Shown piece after piece: positions 31,430 through 43,700 of a stretch of DNA of 64,000 nt. How positions within the stretch are numbered: position 1 is the first letter of the stretch; the number at the start of each line of letters is the position of its first letter. The DNA comes from Symsagittifera roscoffensis (lineage: Eukaryota > Xenacoelomorpha > Acoela > Convolutidae). A model generated the notes under the pieces. The model saw only the letters and a list, made by a program, of their open reading frames with translations, did no database searches and was not told the DNA's origin. The position numbers were made by a program, and so were the translations under genes. The stretch is taken from positions 37,908,518 to 37,972,517 of the forward strand of contig NC_087062.1 of assembly GCF_963678635.1 (NCBI RefSeq). Reading direction: 5' to 3'.

Positions 31430-32060
31430 AAAGGGGCATCGAAAAACTTCATAACCAATTAAAGTGCCATAACTGGATTAGGAAAACATTTATAAAGAAT
31501 TTGTTTCCCGATTTTATTAGTTTTTTGTCCATTTATTGTTCCAACTATTTTTGACGAAAGTGACGAAATATTTGTGCTCGAGGTGGATTATTTCGACGTT
31601 TCAAATTGCAATTTTGGACGGAATTTTTTAATGTCTTTCGAAAGGTATTGTTGTCCTGAACTCAAAACTCCAACTTAAAAAAGATATTTCTCCACAATCA
31701 TTTTTCATAAAGAAATGGGGATGATTACATTGACAATTTGGCCAATTTGGGTCAATTAAACCGCGACATACTCGTGCGATTACCTCTTAGGCCGATATTT
31801 ATTCCGTCTTAGAATTAGATTGATGCATGTTTTTTTTGGTATATTTAATACATTGCAATCGTGTTGTGGCGTGTGGGGGATGATTTAAAAAAAAAAAATT
31901 AAGGAAAATTTGAGTTTTCAATTTTTTTTTCTGGAAATTTTCATCAGAAATTTTAATTTTAACTTTTTCATAGAATCTAAAAAAGAGTCGCAACTTTCAG
32001 GGATTTGCCCTGATACGAGCAGTCTTGTCTATATTCGTGGTAAAATGGGGAGTTCTAAAC
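31430..32060 (+). repeat. Dispersed repeat family A, copy 1
   Basis: Shares an ordered set of segments with 34380-34860 and 35370-35765. These are a TTTTTGTTCCAACT-like start, a TTTGGTCAATT(C/T)GGGTTAAT block (here near 31740), and a CTTTCAGGG(A/T)TTTGCCCTGATA(T)CGAGCAGTCTTG block (here 31996-32028). Non-coding. Confidence 0.75.
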
Positions 32061-34379
32061 TTAAACTGATTCCAAAAATGGCGAATAATCCTGACGAGTA
32101 CAAATGAAAATTCAAGTTCTTAGAAACTTCGCTATATTTTTGGCCATATGACGCAAAACACTCATAAGGCAATTTTTTAACCCCTCTATTGATTTTTTTA
32201 AATTTAATTTTGAATTGTAATTTCTGTGCACTGTTATAGTAATGAACAACTAAATTATTCTGATACTTTTGCTCTTCATGTTTTTGCGGAAAACGTTAAG
32301 CATTTAGTCCTAATAGCGCTTAGTATTAATAAGTTAGAAAAACTTATAAGGTAGAAGAAAATTGAAAGGACGAATAGTTTTTTGGTTTGCAAACTTGGTA
32401 TGTTTCTTGCAAAAATATACAAAACTTGCAACAATCTTGCAAAACTTCTGCAGGACTTGCATCCTTTTGATTTTGCTTTATTTTTTACGAAGTTTTGTGA
32501 CGAGCAGTTTGGATAGTTAACATGGTTAAAGAAATAATATCATGGCAAAATACAAAACCTTGGCGAAATATTTGAAAAAATTGTGCAGAATTTGAAACAA
32601 TAAGGCAAAACATTTCCTAGAGCAACTAAACAAAACGACTTGGAAAATGAAAACCATGTTTAACTGTTAAATTTTGAGTTGCAAAATAAGCTGTTGCTTA
32701 TCCGGTGTGAAAAATTTGAACTAAAGACTCATATATGAAAAACATTTTGTGTATTTTTCTATGTGTGTTTCGAATATTTCATACCAGATAATCAACAGCT
32801 TACATTGCGTCTTGAGGTTTGTTCTCATCTCGACACTACTTGTCTCGATCTGCTTACAAAATCTCTCCTTGCAATAGACAGCTGCTGCCCATCAACTACA
32901 AAAAAAACTGTGCCATTGAAAATCATTTCATTATTAATAGGTTTGCTACAACAATGTATTGGGTACATTTTGTATAAAGTTCCATTTCTGAGCCGTCTAA
33001 TACGTTCAATGTGCAGTTTCTTCAAATGCATTACCAACAAAGTGCATTTTCATCTGTTGCAAATGCTTCTATGCTAGAACCATCAACTAGAGATCCATGA
33101 TGCACTTCTTTCATCAATTCTAGTGACTTTCATCGCGAGAGATATTGAGGAAATGTTCTCGTTATCTGTAAGGCAGATGAACAATATATGAAGCCGAATT
33201 GGAGAAACTATAAAGAACACAGATCACATCAAAAGCACCAAAAGATATTCAATAGAATACGAATAATAGCATAAAATTTTTGGAAACCAACCCAACCAAA
33301 ATTTTTTATGAGCCAACCAGAATCTTGGTTTCAAAACAAAATTATTCGCTTTCCCCAACAAACTAAAGTTAAAACTGTTTTTAGTTTAAAAATTTAAATG
33401 AAAAAGTTAATTTTTCATCTGAGTCAAATATATTTGCTTAATTTTTTCATGCTGATTATGGACTAAGATCTGGTATTATATTTAATCTATCCTTTGGTTT
33501 TATTTTAGGGCAAAGGAATGATGCGTGTTTGGCGATAAACGCGGAACATATATAGATGGACTGTCCTGGTACATGTCATGATTTTGTGGCATTAAAATGC
33601 TGATTGCTGATTTCTTTCCAACTGGGTTAAAAAGAATATTTGAAAACAAAGGGTCCTAAATTGGAAGTTTTTTTTCAATTTGGTGTAAATATTTTAATAA
33701 CACGGATTGTCATACAAAATTTTTTCCTTTTTTTGTTCCGACCATTGAAAATAGTGAACAACTTTGTACTCGTGTCTTTCTTAGATTTTTTCCACGCAAA
33801 TTCTGGTTTCAGTAATTCCACGCAAATTCTTGTTTTCTACTTGCCCAGTAACCGGCTATCCGTGTTTCCTATTTAATCCCTATGATTTGCAAAAAAAAAT
33901 TAAATCAGCATGGAAAAAATGTCGTGCAAAGTTCTCTAACATTCAGTTTTTTTGTTTCTTGGCTTGGGGAAGAAACCAGTAAAAAACCAATTAAGAGATA
34001 TGAAGATTCATGAACAAGGATTGATATTAGTTCGTACATTTTAGATCTATTTGATTGGGGCTATAAAACTCGGTTGATATCCTGAATGTACCCGTCTTGT
34101 GCAAAAAATTATTTCTTTCTTCGAATAACTTATATACTCTATCGTTTTTTTTAGCATAATATTGATGCTCAAGAAACTTATACTAGGTGGTCTGAAACTA
34201 TTCAAATTAGTTGAAAAATTACCGTTTTTGGTTCAAAAGTAGGAAAGAAAGCAATGCAAATTAGGGCCATCTTGTCTCAGTGTTCGATGAAACTGAGTGC
34301 CCCTGATGATGAATGAAAAGTTTAGAAAAGGGTTATGATAAAGATGATTTTTCCGTATAAATGGAAAATAAAATTAAGT

Positions 34380-34860
34380 ATGGGTCAGGTTAATACGTAT
34401 TTATTAGTGTCGTTTATATCTTTTTGTTCCAACTTTTTAAAATGTTTTTGACGAAATTTTCTTATACTATCTGAGAAATATTCTTGTGATGAGCTCAAAT
34501 TTAAAAAAAAACTTTAACCTGTGATTCCTTTTTGTCAAATTATAGGGGTTTTGAAATTGCTAATTTGGTCAATTCGGGTTAATCAAGGTGCGATATTAAG
34601 CGTTCCTAATAAAATGCGCAAGCGCCAATTTTATGCTTTCCAAATTGAATTGAGAGCAGCAATTTAGTCCTTTTGAAACAATAAGAGATGCTAAGCGCTC
34701 ACTTCGTAATTTACATAGCAGTTTTTGTCTACTCTTTCGTCAATAATTTAATCAAAAATTTTTTTAATTGACCTTAATGAGCAGTAGAAACATTCAGGGC
34801 CTCGTCCTGATATACGAGCAATTTTGTTTGTATAGTGTTAAAAACGTTTAATTTAGTTGA
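34380..34860 (+). repeat. Dispersed repeat family A, copy 2
   Basis: Has the GTTCCAACTTTTTAAAATG start, the TTGGTCAATTCGGGTTAATC block near 34567, and the CAGGGCCTCGTCCTGATATACGAGCA block near 34795-34820. Confidence 0.7.
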
Positions 34861-35369
34861 AACGACTTCTGTTGTGTTCGATATCAGTCAAAGAGCCTTT
34901 TGTAGTTTGTGATCATATATGTGAGCAGTGGGTACATGCAAGATCTGTTCCCTGTTGACCAAATTTTTTTGTTAGTTAGTTTTTAATCATTGTCGTGATA
35001 GTATTCCCCATGGCTTGTTTATATCTGCGAGTATGGTGATCATAGTAATTGAGTGTTTGTTAATCCAATTTCCCAGTACGTCCAATTTCCCATATTTGTA
35101 GCTTTGCATCGACGTCTAAATTCAAAATTTTTGGTCGCGTCTAATTTGCTTTTTGTCTTATTTCCTAGGCCTCTTTAATAAACATTTAATTTCATCCTGG
35201 GAGAAAAAAAGGAAATCTTTTGTGCGCGTCTTCATTATCATAATATTGTCAAGGAATGCTAATTGTTCCGATTTTCGAAGAATGGAATACTTATGCATGC
35301 TGTGTTTTTTTATTCGGTCAATTCTCACCGATTGAAATAATAGTTCTCAACAAAAGTTTCTTCAACCCC

Positions 35370-35765
35370 ATTGAAGATATCAAATTCTTGAGTTCCATTT
35401 TATAAAGATATTTTACCTCCAATTATTTTTTCTAAATCTCTGGGGATTATGAAAGCTGCCAAACTGGCCAGGTTCTGGACCAAATCATGCGCGCATTGAT
35501 TGAAGAATTTATTCATTATGCTGAGAGCGTAACGCGAATTATTTAGGCGTGGCGAGTTATCCCGCACAACAAAATTGTTCCATGCTAGTTGGTCGTATTA
35601 ATTTTGTACGACTCGAATTTTCACACGTTTTTTGTCCCAATTTTATAGGTTTTCAAAATTTTCTTTTCCAGAATACTATTCCACATGAATTAAGGGACAA
35701 TGGGAACTTTCAGGGTTTTGCCCTGATATCCGAGCAGTCTTGTTTTAGTGTTAAGACGTTGCAAG
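35370..35765 (+). repeat. Dispersed repeat family A, copy 3
   Basis: Carries the AGATATTTTACCTCC and TGGGGATTATGAAAGC blocks and, at 35706-35742, the CTTTCAGGGTTTTGCCCTGATATCCGAGCAGTCTTG block. The small open frame that follows begins with GTG, not ATG, and is not called as a gene. Confidence 0.65.
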
Positions 35766-37899
35766 CTTGGGTTTTGTGAAATGGTTGTTGTGGTATTGTT
35801 AGTTTGTTATTCGGTCCCCTGCTCATTGGGATTCCCTGAGATCGGAGGCTCGATTCCAGATCATCAATGCATCGTTGAATGCCTATATAATTCTGTGAAA
35901 AACTGTTGCTGCAATCAAAAAGAGGGAAAAGTGGTTCAAATATTCTCACTTGTTAGCAATGACATGTTTTCATAAAAAATTTTATCGGGCGAAAAAAATT
36001 TTATTTTCCATTATCGATTCAGATATTTGGAAGGAAAGAATATCAAAGAAAGTTGGAAAAGAAAAAGACTAAGCAATTAATATTACAGGCAATGAGAAAT
36101 TAATATTACAGGCAATATTACTAGCAGAATGTTATAGGCCAAAGTGTTTCCATGCTTTTTTCTATGCATAACTATCTAAATTGGTGGCAAAATCCGAGTC
36201 CTAATTGCTGCATGGGGTACCGATCTTTTAGCAGACTAATCTTTTAGCATAAAAAGTGTGAAACGTGAGTCTCTTAGCAGACCAACGTACAAAAACTGAC
36301 CCATATTCAATTGACAGACGTAACAACACGCTCACTCTTGGTTCAAGTTTTCCTATCAAAGTCAATTATCTCACAATTTGTCAAAAAACTTAACTTCAGA
36401 AACATAACAGTCTAATTTAGCGGAATTTACTCGCTTAAAGACACACCTGTCGCATGTTTGCACACGTGTCGCATGTCGCTGATTGCCAATATTGCGTTTG
36501 AAATTAACGTTCTGACTGGCTAATAGTTCTTAGTCTACTAAAAAATTGTTCTGCTAGAAACCGGTTTGCTAAAATCCCTAGCACCACCTCTTGGGATGCA
36601 TAACGTAGAAAAGCAGAGCAAGCGTTCTTTGCCGTTCAATTTCTTGCTTTTTCTAGCTTTTTACCGACGCAGAACTCAAAGTTACCGCTTCAAATAAATG
36701 CGTGCTCATTTTAAGAGCATTTTCTGATATAGTAGTAACCATTCCCATGATTTTAGTTCAGTAAAAGAAAAACGTTTTAGTTGCGAAATAGTTCTTTAAA
36801 AGCTTTCAACTTAGTTGAGGAAAAGTTGATTAAAACTCGCGTTTTTACAATAATTTGCTGCAGTAGCAGCAAAACAAAATATTTTCAACAAATTTTCTTT
36901 TAAAAAGGTAGAGAAACTGAAAAAACGCCAAGTTTTTCATTTGTGGTTAAATTTCCCAGAAGTTTTCAAAATTTCAGTTTAGTAATTCACATCGTCTAGC
37001 CTGATTCCCACCATGTGATCACAAGCTTCGATGAAGACGTATAATTTTTGAAATACTGTCGGTTTTCTGGAGATTTTCAATAGAATGATTTAAAATAAAG
37101 CATATCCCTCTGATTATTCGATTTTCTCTTTTTGTTTCTCAGAAATAGTTAGTTAATTACGAAAACAGTTATTTAATTAAAACCCGTGGCTTAGTACTAA
37201 CCGAACCTTACTATTAACATAATCATCAATGGCTGAACAAATTATAAATTGCCTCATGTGAAAAACTGATTTGCATTTATGCAAGCTTGATTGAAAGTTG
37301 ATTGCCATCAATAAACAAATTTCAGACACGAACAATAACCCGTTTTGGAGTTCCAAGGATAAAAATTAATCAAATGTGAGTTTTTTTGCCAGTGTCTATA
37401 AAAGTGAAAGGTAATCATTTATAATAAATTAAACATAGATTATATTGCTATTATTTCATAAAGCATATAAATCCATTGCAAATCAACTATAATCAATAAT
37501 TTTTCACTTTTATAAAAAAATACAATACAATTCCATTATATATTTTTTCCACTATATTGACGTGCGACTTTCAACGCACCGAGCCATTTCCATGTTTTCA
37601 ACAAAAGTTGGTTTCTTGTTGTTCAATTTCATTTTTTTTCTCTGCAATTTTGATTCTTGTTATTCAACTCATGTCAATTCTGTTGTTACTCAGTTCTATT
37701 GTATACAACAATTTTCTTAATTTGTTCAGACTATTTTGGGGGGTGGTGAGGTCAACGTTTTTGTGTTGCTGCCGAGATGTTGCTGCAAGTTCTAGGATTC
37801 CACGAGCCATTGCTATTTTGTTGAAGAACTATTGCGAAAAACGAAAATATTATATTCAAAATAATTCATTTTTTCATCATGTCAAAATACAACTTGCGG

Positions 37900-38640
37900 C
37901 GTGGCTGATGACTCAGTGTTAAATCCTTTATTGTTTCTGCTGTTTTTAAGTGATCTACCGGATTGCTTACACTATGCTGAAGTGACACTTTTGCGGACGA
38001 CACAACTGTGAAATACAGCAATCCGCAAACCTTCAAAAAATATTAATTTCATAGCGAGCTGTTGAGAGTATCTGACTGGTGCGGTGCTTATAAAAAAAAC
38101 CATTAACACGGAAAACATTACTTGATTGAATTTGTGAAAAGTTACAGTAGTAAACTTTGTGAATAAGGAATTATGATAGCTTGCTAGGCAAATAGTTGAA
38201 CTATTTAGGTGTGTTGGTAGATAAAAATTGAATTGAGCGGTTATGAAAATAATGTGTGCCTGGGAATAGCAGAATAGCCTCAGAATGTTTAATTGAGTTT
38301 TATATCACGCTTTGATTTATTATATTTCACAAATCCAGTTTGATAAAAACATTTTTATTCCCTGTGATTTCTTACGGTCTGTTAGTATATTTCAATTAAC
38401 TACTGATAAATCAAAAAAAGTGTTGTACTTTTTCCAACAAAAAATGGAGAAGATTTGGTATCTTTTCAAAGAATAAGTCATTGATACTTTGCATTATATT
38501 TTGTTGAAACAAAAGATATGAGAAACTTTTAATCAGATATCGGATACCTTACCGATAATAATCTTCATTTTCACTTGAATTATTTTTCCAAATCTCAGGT
38601 TTGTAAGCACAGAAAAACAACCTAATTCTTCGTTTGTTAA
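37900..38640 (+). mobile_element. Degraded LINE reverse transcriptase fragment
   Basis: After small frame changes the plus strand gives the block VLNPLLFLLFLSDLP (37920-37965) and then TFADDTTVKYSN with FADD at 37990-38001. These are the two RT blocks before and at the catalytic Asp pair. Later stretches are riddled with stops. Similar relics lie at 50970-52290 and 62460-63130 on the minus strand, and they appear to be one family. Confidence 0.75.
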
Positions 38641-40564
38641 AGATAACGAGGTATTGCTACAATTTTTGATCAAGATTAATATACATGTTTAAGCTAACTT
38701 GTTCTCCACTAATTGCATTGGTTATTGAGTGGTGCTAATTGCTGGTCTGCACAGCCCATATATTTACTTCTGATACTTGTTACATTCTGATTGTAATTTA
38801 TTTATACATACAAATAAATAAATATATAAGGACTTTTTTTTGATAATTTTTAGGATAAATTCTCAAAATAAAGCAACAAGAAAATGGACTGGCGTACCCT
38901 TAGCTGGCAGGCCAAAAACCAAAAACAAAAAATAGAGCAATTTTTTTGCATAATAGTATTACTTCTACATTTTTTCCAGACTATTAAATTAATCAAGGAG
39001 TTAAATTTTCGAATTAATAATCTTTTCTTGTAACCTTTTGAATATCTTAGTTGATGAGCCGAGATGTGAGTACTCAACTACACTTCGAGTAACGACGTTG
39101 TTGCTAATTTATCTCAATAAAAGTCTTCTTTGACACCTAAAAATCATACTGTGGCGAGTCTTTAAATATAAGCTGAGGGGTTATGATGGGAGTTTTCAAA
39201 GATTTTCAAAACACTATTTTAGCTCTTTCCCGCTTCCCCTCCGCATCTCAAATCTTCTAGTTTTAAAGATGTTTTTACGTGTTTTAATGGCTAGATGCGT
39301 GATGTCACAATTTAAATTATGAGCAAATCGGCTCACAATATATAGTTTAATTGCTATGCAAAGTTTCCTTGCATTAAGACGATGTTAAAAAAGTTTCAGA
39401 TTTGAAATTCAAAAGTGGGAAAGTGGGAAAAGTGGGCAAAGTGCCGAAAGTTCGTTCCTATCATAAAATTTTTGGCAAGAAGTTTCTTAGATATTCTTAA
39501 ATACTTAACATAGATTCTGAAAAACCTTTGAAACTTAGACCTGTATAGTAATGATTCTGAACTATTCTTCTAAGATGAAAGTGGCAATAAGTTAATTCAA
39601 GTTTTTACTTACAAAGTAAAATAACTCAACAAAACCATACGTTCAAACACAACGGCTATTAGCGACCTATTAAACTACACTAAGGCACATGAAATGGTCC
39701 AGTTGATGAGCTTCATTGTTCCCCGATAGCGTCAGAGGTCGGGTTTTGGTTCACCGACAACTCTTGCAACGCGGCGAACGACACCAAATAAGAGATATTA
39801 TTCAACGATTAAGAGAAGTTGAGCCCCACAGCGCAAATCAAGATTATAATTTGAGATTAGAGATTACAATTTAAAAGTAACTTTTGAATGCAAAGTGTCC
39901 GGTGGTCAATTTAGACCTCCCATTGAAACATATTAAATTTAAGCTAAAGCGATTTAACCGAAGCGACTTCGATCGATCCACTTCATCATTAATCATTAAT
40001 TAATCATTAGAAATTCGAACGTGAAAGTTTCAAATGCTGCGTCTTCCTCAATGAGTGCTCTAGTAGGAATTCTATTGTGCTAATGCAGGTTAGCTAAAGG
40101 TTGATTTTCACAAGGATATGAAACTGATGGCGAAACTTGGCTGTTAAATATTCAACAATTTTCAGGCTAGTTGATGCGAAACTGTTACAAATAGTTGAGA
40201 CTTTATACCATATTGACTTTAGAACATAAGGAGCTATTTTTACAAACAAAAGTCACCGGTAGCCGCAAGGTTGTTGCTTATTCTCAAAATAATAAAAATG
40301 ATCGATATCTCGAATAATTGGAATCACAAACTGCAACAGAATTAACAGAACGTAAATTTTTCCAGGTTGATATAAGCTTTGTCGCAAAATTTCATTGAGT
40401 GTTTTCGATAATTTTGGAATTTAGTCTGCATGCTCACAATTTGATTTTGTGTGGTAACTAGTCGATGCTTGTGTTCACATCATCACATTTCATTATCCAA
40501 ATTATCCTGGTTTCGTCCATTTTCCCTTCGCACATGTCATCTTCGCGTAATCCTCGCGTGAACC

Positions 40565-40719
40565 TCAGTTGGATGGCCCAAACATGCCGGCTGTAGGAGG
40601 GAAGTTGAAAGCGGCTGCTGCCTGGGCCAGTTGCATGTTGATCTGGTTCATGTGCATGGCCTGTGCCTGCTGGCTCTGCTGTGCAGCCATCGCAGCCGCC
40701 CCCATTCCACCGTCCAGAA
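40565..40719 (-). CDS. RBM46/47-like terminal coding exon
   Basis: Encodes 50 residues: a MGAAAMAAQQSQQ-type Ala/Gln/Met-rich tail ending GMFGPSN, then TGA. Acceptor TTTAG; takes two bases to finish the Ile codon begun in the preceding exon. It lies 12.1 kb from that exon, but the phase fits and the composition (high GC) stands out from the AT-rich surroundings. Confidence 0.88.
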
Positions 40720-43700
40720 CTAAACACAATCACCTTAAGCACAATTCCCTAGTAAAACTAACATATATGGATGTCAAAAAATTGTTCATTCGACAAATTT
40801 CAACTGAAAAACATTGCTCAAATCGGTTACCTTGCTTTTTTTGAAGTTTAGAACGTCAAGAGTCATTTTAAAAAGTCTTTCGTTAAACAAATTTCAGACT
40901 TGCACATTTCAATTTTGGACTTAATCTCGAGGCCAGTTTTTTTTAAATCATGGTCATTGAGCTTAATCCCGAGCTCGAGATATTATGAGCCGATACCCAG
41001 TTTCCGGTTAAAGAAGATTTGCTAAGGGAGACATAAAGGAAATCACAAGAAAATTTGGCGGAAGGTACGCAAACTGAAACAACCGATAAGAGAAGTACGC
41101 GCAATAGCGTGCCAAAAATGATAAGAAAGCGCACAAATGAAACAATTGCAAAGCCGGATGTATCTAATGCGAGTTTTTAAACTGGCTCTAGCCCACGCAG
41201 ATCAGGCATTTTGTCAAAGTTTTTTGTGATCAGGCATTTTGTCAAGGTCGACTTTTGTGTCAAGTTAGTGATAAGAACATGCAACCCGCGGAAATTGAAC
41301 AACCACATTTAACTATTAGATGGACCAATCGAATGTTGATTTGAACGCTACCAAGAAAAAACCAACATGAGTTATAGCAACTCCTGCACTTCATTCGAAA
41401 AGAAGATAATGCCAAATTATATTTATCCGAGGATAAAAAGACCCAACCCCAGCAGTAGCTATTTATAGATCCACCAAAAAACGGAAAGCAGTTTCATTGA
41501 GAATCCGAACAACAGCATACGTAATACGCTAGTGGACAAAGTTAAGTGCAATTCAGGATTTTAATCTATAAAATGCCTGTTTTCACTGTACATTTTGAAC
41601 AACATTACCTTCGAAATTCAGGAAAACTTTTTTATTGACCGAGAGCAAATGAGCAGAGCTACCATCTTTGAAAGTCTCAGTTTTTGGTTTCAATGACTTA
41701 CCAATGTAATCCGGGTCTGAAAATGCCAGTTTCCTCATCTGCACTAGTTTTTTTTTACTTCGCGTGAATAAGTAACAAACTTCTGAGCTTAGCAAAATGT
41801 TCACACTGATTGTTTCCATTTTCTCGCTGAGAATGTTTCAAGTTGCATGAACAAACTTTTTACTCCACTCATTCAAAATTTCACTACGACGCAAAACTTA
41901 GTGCAGGTGAGAACTGGCATTTTCAGACCCGGATTACATTAGTAAGTCATGGAAACCAAATATTGAGACTTTCACAGATGGTAGCTCTGCTCATCCGCTC
42001 TTGGTCTATGTAAAATGCTAGTAAATTTGTGTCAAAAACTTACATTGATAACAGGTATTTTATAGAGTAAATTCCTAAATTTGCGCTTAATTTTGTCCAC
42101 TAGTGTAAGTGCCTTCAGGTCAACCAAAGAAAAAGGACTACACTTCCGCAACAAAAAAAAACATAAGCAACGAACTGACAAGTGACGATATAAATGCAGC
42201 ATCAATACAACTTGAACGATGAGCTCAACAGATTACAAGGCTATACCAAACCAAAACCACCAGTAGACTTCGACAATCCGCCACCATTCTTAGACGGAAA
42301 CAAAACTATACGAGCAAGTGACGGACTCAAAAAATTCCAATATGACTATTGTACAAACCCTACGATTTTCCCTGACGGAAAACACTCGGCACTGCGCCTC
42401 TTCATATGACACGCTAGTAAAAACAACCAGCATTTGCCTCACCAGCACACACAAAATCTTCTACAAAAAAATTATTGGATTCTATGTGTTCAGCATAGAT
42501 TGACATTATCATCATCATAATCAAACATAGCCAATCGAAGATTGGATAAGAGTAATGAACGCATGTAAACATAAAAAAAACACTGACTTCCCCGAAAAAA
42601 TCTCAACTTTCAAATTTCAATGAAAAAAATATATGCCCGTTAAGCTCTGCAAAGTTTAAAAACAATTTTTGATTGGCATTTTTTTGACAACATGAACCCA
42701 ACTAGAAAAAACTGATTGAATAGATAAAGTTTTCATTCGCCTGGAAATCTAAAAAATTCTGCTTTCGAAAACAGAAATTGTTTGCGTTTTTATCGCGCCA
42801 GTTCCACGTTCGTTATTGGAGAGTGCCATTTATGTTATGTAACTTTCAGCAGATGAATTTCAAATTAATTCAAAAAGTGCATATAAACCTAAGTGCGTTC
42901 ATAAATGCATCATTATGTATGAATGAACACCTGTAATTATTAGAGACTTTTAAGACTTTTCCTGAAAAAAATTTTAAAAAAATCAGCAAGACCGATATAA
43001 GAGTCTTCACTACGTTCATAGTTCTTAAAAACTGATAAAAATAGTTGATAAATTGATTTTTTTTGCCAAAATGAAAAGGGGAAATTAAATGAGACATTGC
43101 TGATTGTATTTGCTCACAGATTGACACATGATCAAAAATAGTCTTGATCACTAGTTAAAAAAACTTTTCGCTCAAAACGATCTGGGGTAAGAACCTTATG
43201 AGATTTTGCTTACTACAAAATTTCGAAAAAAAAATTAAACCTGGCTCTGAGAAGTAATTGGCTGTTCAACTTGAAACTGTGTTTTTCAGTTATATCACAT
43301 GCTTGCTTTCTGAAAACCAAGAACCAAACCAACATTAAATGAAAAAATACAAAAACAATTTTTTTCCAACGCGCATTATAAGCTGAAATTTGGGTTCAAA
43401 ACAAAATTCTTGTCAAAAAAATTGTCGCGGCTGCTCCATTACATCTAAAACGTCAACCAAGCAAACTTTCTAAGCAGAGAAGATTTTTCGCAGCACTGCC
43501 TTCTTACTGAATATTCTGTAATTCAAACTAACTTAGCCAAAAACAGTTGGAAAAGAGTAATAGCTCTTTTCCAGTTTCCCACCCCCTTGTAAAATTACAC
43601 ATTAAAGCTATTGAAAAGTTGTTAACACGGTTTTTTGCCTATGAGAAAGGTTGTATAAATTGTTCACGTGTTAGCGCTGATACGTTTTGATACAGTTTCA

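Larger units (their letters stand above)
31149..40564. other. Intergenic region, dispersed repeats and LINE relic
   Basis: No host gene recognised. It contains three copies of a ~600 bp repeat family, TTGCAA-rich sequence at 32390-32460, and a degraded LINE at 37900-38640. The rest is AT-rich. A minus-strand open stretch at 32825-33040 and a plus one at 32763-33077 overlap and match nothing I know. Confidence 0.5.

Noticed and set aside
32763-33077. Overlapping plus and minus open frames of 104 and 71 codons
   Set aside because: No domain recognised on either strand and no supporting splice structure.
35748-35975. Small Cys-rich secreted peptide
   Set aside because: The frame begins with GTG; the first ATG (35781) lies next to a repeat of family A and a B-box-like site, and no family is recognised.
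40458-40742. 94-codon minus-strand open frame starting with Met at 40742
   Set aside because: It is in the wrong frame; the spliced frame through the same DNA (40719-40565) gives the RBM46/47-like C-terminus in phase.
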